Below are positions 62,076 to 64,000 of a stretch of 64,000 nucleotides of DNA, piece by piece. The notes under the pieces were generated by a model. The model was not told the origin of the DNA. It searched no databases and saw nothing but the letters and a program-made list of their open reading frames with translations. A program made the translations under genes and the position numbers. The DNA is from Chloroflexus aurantiacus J-10-fl. Its GTDB lineage: Bacteria; Chloroflexota; Chloroflexia; Chloroflexales; Chloroflexaceae. The stretch's first letter is position 1; each line of letters starts with the position of its first letter. The stretch covers positions 1,240,001-1,304,000 of the forward strand of contig NC_010175.1 in assembly GCF_000018865.1 (NCBI RefSeq), read 5' to 3'.

Positions 62076-64000
62076 CTAGTCGCCGGCCCCGCGCCAGCCC
62101 AGTTGAGCCGCCAGTTCCGGCAACGCTTTGGGTAGTCGTACTCGTGCACCAGCCAGCGCCAGACTACCTTCAAGGTAGCGCCGTACCAGTGCGATTGCAC
62201 CGCCGATCACCATCATGATAACACCAGTCCAGACCAGCACAACCAGCGGTTTGACACTCACCGCAATGACAGCCTTGGCCGGCACCACCGGCAGATCATC
62301 CAGGCCGGGACCACTACCTTCGAGAAGCACCATGCGGTTGGTCGGATCAAGCTCCGCTAGACGCAGGGTGTGGCCACCGGGTAGGGTGACCGGAATGAAC
62401 TGCAACTCACCTTCATTCGTGGTCGGATTGGGGACAACTTCCACCCGCGGCTCAACCTCGAAGGTCTGGCCTTCATAAGTAACTTCGACACGGGCGCCAA
62501 CCTTCGCTTCACCACGCATCATTGCCTCGCGGTCGATATTGAACCCGCGGAAGGTCAACGTGTATGGCCCCATCTGTGCGCTCTGATCCACACCTAACAC
62601 CGGTCGCGAAGGATCACGTTCCGGGTCATAACCTGCCGGTGAAATGTAGAGATCGTGCCAGAGATAGCTGTGGATCGAGGGCGTTTGCATGGTTGCGCCC
62701 ATACGCTGATTAAAGTAGAGATACGGTCGAGCCGAGAAGGTACCCGATCCGTCACTCACCGTGAGATCGAGCACACCACGCTGCTGGTCATCAAGTTGAT
62801 AGCCGTTGAAGATAAACTCATAGCCAAACAATCGGGCCGACTCACCGGGAGATAGCGTCAGGCGAGTATCGGGAGTAGCGTAGGCCGAAGAGGCAACCAT
62901 CCCAATCGCCATCACTGTAAAACCGAGGTGAGCAAGATAGCCACCGATCCGTAACCAGCCACCACGCAGGGTACGAATAATCATCACCAGGTTCGTTCCA
63001 AACGCGAAGACACCACCGGCAACATAAGCCAGGGAGAGCAAATCGCGCACATTGATAATCATGGCCACGACAGCCGCTATCACTGCAAACACTGCCGGCC
63101 AACGCAATGCACGCAGGAGGTGGCTGAGATTAGCGTCGCGCCAGCCAAGGAGTGGCCCAACGATCAGCAACACGATTGCTACCACGCCGAGTGGAGGTAC
63201 TGTGCGCTGGTAGAAGGATGGGGCAAGCGAAAAACGGCCATCTTCAAACGGTTGCGCCTGCGGGTTCATCAGGGTGCCGTCATCAAGCTCGAAATAACGC
63301 CCCATCCACTCTTGCAGCGTATGCCCTACCCCAGGAATAGCCGAAATGACCGGCATCGAGGTGCCGATACCAACGACCAGCGCGGTCATGACAATGGTAA
63401 TAATCGCCAGCACGAAGAAGCTATCACGCGAGAAGAATTTGTCACTAAGTGGACGGGCAGGAATATCGTTCCAGCGGGCCAGCAACGAGACAATGGCAAC
63501 CGCCAGCAAGAAAATCTGAAAGCCAACCAGTCCCTCAAAAATCCCTTCGGCGACAAATGAGTGGACAGAGAAGTTAGCATAGACCCCGCTGCGGGTCATA
63601 AAGGTAGCGTAGAACACCGTAATGTACGTCGCCACACCCAACACGAGGTTGGTCTTTCGCAAACCACCGTGGGTGCGTTGCACAAGCATCCCGTGGATCA
63701 GGGCGGTTAGAATGAGCCAGGGTACCAGCGACAAGTTTTCAACCGGATCCCAACCCCAATAGCCACCCCAGCCCAGCGTCTCATAAGCCCAGTAACCGCC
63801 GAGCAAGAGTGCCAGCCCCAGAAATGCCCAGGCCGCCAATGTCCATGGCAAGGCCCGTTTCACCCATGTATCGTAATCGCGCCGCCACAGCGCAGCCAGG
63901 GCAAATGCGAAGGGAATCATGGAAAGCGCATAGCCAACGAACAGGATTGGGGGGTGAATGATCATCCAGAAGTTGTGCAACAGCGGATTGAGACCGCGAC
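62076..64000 (-). CDS. ccmF: Cytochrome c haem-lyase subunit CcmF, C-terminal majority, cut by window edge
   Basis: The visible ~641 residues are the bulk of CcmF, which delivers haem to apocytochrome c. Features include the entry LNPLLHNFWMIIHPPILFVG, the haem-binding WWD-type motif GYWGWDPVENLSLVPW, FMTRSGVYANFSVHSF and further helices to WLRIGGYLAHLGF. A large extracytoplasmic domain (~390-590) and a final anchor helix (VWTGVIMMVIGGAIALV) follow. The gene starts beyond base 64000: the frame is open to the edge (RGLNPLL). Downstream lie the TPR and thioredoxin partners. Confidence 0.93.
   Translation of the reverse strand, partial: RGLNPLLHNFWMIIHPPILFVGYALSMIPFAFALAALWRRDYDTWVKRALPWTLAAWAFLGLALLLGGYWAYETLGWGGYWGWDPVENLSLVPWLILTALIHGMLVQRTHGGLRKTNLVLGVATYITVFYATFMTRSGVYANFSVHSFVAEGIFEGLVGFQIFLLAVAIVSLLARWNDIPARPLSDKFFSRDSFFVLAIITIVMTALVVGIGTSMPVISAIPGVGHTLQEWMGRYFELDDGTLMNPQAQPFEDGRFSLAPSFYQRTVPPLGVVAIVLLIVGPLLGWRDANLSHLLRALRWPAVFAVIAAVVAMIINVRDLLSLAYVAGGVFAFGTNLVMIIRTLRGGWLRIGGYLAHLGFTVMAIGMVASSAYATPDTRLTLSPGESARLFGYEFIFNGYQLDDQQRGVLDLTVSDGSGTFSARPYLYFNQRMGATMQTPSIHSYLWHDLYISPAGYDPERDPSRPVLGVDQSAQMGPYTLTFRGFNIDREAMMRGEAKVGARVEVTYEGQTFEVEPRVEVVPNPTTNEGELQFIPVTLPGGHTLRLAELDPTNRMVLLEGSGPGLDDLPVVPAKAVIAVSVKPLVVLVWTGVIMMVIGGAIALVRRYLEGSLALAGARVRLPKALPELAAQLGWRGAGD

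Noticed and set aside
62076-63980. ccmF starting at an internal codon at 63980
   Set aside because: The frame continues to the window edge with conserved CcmF residues (LNPLLHNFW), so the true start is outside.

Overview
The window looks like a chromosomal segment of a Chloroflexus-type bacterium (Chloroflexota, filamentous anoxygenic phototroph). The main reason is that the malate dehydrogenase at 14283-15212 reads very close to the Chloroflexus enzyme as I remember it. The moderately high GC, frequent GTG starts, single-membrane (secretin-less) Tad pilus locus and repeat-rich intergenic islands fit. The genus call rests on memory of protein sequence, not on a search.

Layout. 1-5.5 kb: the 5' end of nadC, a very large one-protein sensor/kinase/receiver/AraC regulator, and a secreted zinc peptidase. 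6-9.3 kb: a membrane-anchored NACHT NTPase with a C-terminal formylglycine-generating-enzyme-like domain whose last residues look frameshifted. 11.1-17.3 kb: a housekeeping run on the minus strand (lspA twice in tandem, rluD, mdh, a GAF histidine kinase, rsmA, a PPOX-fold protein). 19-29.1 kb: a Tad/Flp-type pilus operon on the minus strand (two TadE-like proteins, RcpC/CpaB, TadA, TadZ/CpaE, a second TadA-like ATPase broken by a frameshift, TadB, TadC). It is interrupted by a 1.5-kb minisatellite, followed by a purine/pyrimidine-biased array, and preceded by a 1517-residue SdrD/DUF11-type surface protein with its own tandem array at its 3' end. 34.3-39.2 kb: secreted and membrane proteins (beta-rich protein, PAP2/haloperoxidase lipoprotein, FHA protein). 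39.4-44.3 kb: a FAH-family hydrolase, then a tightly coupled cluster of two methyltransferases, an EamA/SMR-like carrier and a large polytopic membrane protein. 45.4-51.7 kb: CBS protein, a phosphatidylserine-decarboxylase-like protein lacking catalytic residues, RibD-like reductase, ECF sigma/anti-sigma pair, tsaD, YggS and a membrane protein. 51.9-58.6 kb: a complete branched-chain amino-acid ABC importer operon whose binding lipoprotein carries two near-identical binding domains in one chain. 59-64 kb: tRNA-Gly(CCC), an OmpR-type regulator, and a cytochrome c maturation block (ccmF plus a TPR protein and a TlpA-type thioredoxin, each with a degenerate J-like domain at its N terminus).

Long intergenic islands (0.4-0.7, 5.6-5.9, 9.4-11.0, 17.4-19.0, 36.9-37.6, 44.3-45.2, 58.7-59.0 kb) carry no convincing genes. 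They are mosaics of shared dispersed repeats in both orientations plus short perfect palindromes. I could align one family almost end to end between 411-727 (minus) and 44745-45071 (plus). The most interesting items are the J-domain additions to cytochrome c maturation proteins, the minisatellites that have captured gene 3' ends inside and beside the Tad locus, the double-domain LivK lipoprotein, the catalytically dead PSD-like protein and the NACHT-FGE protein.
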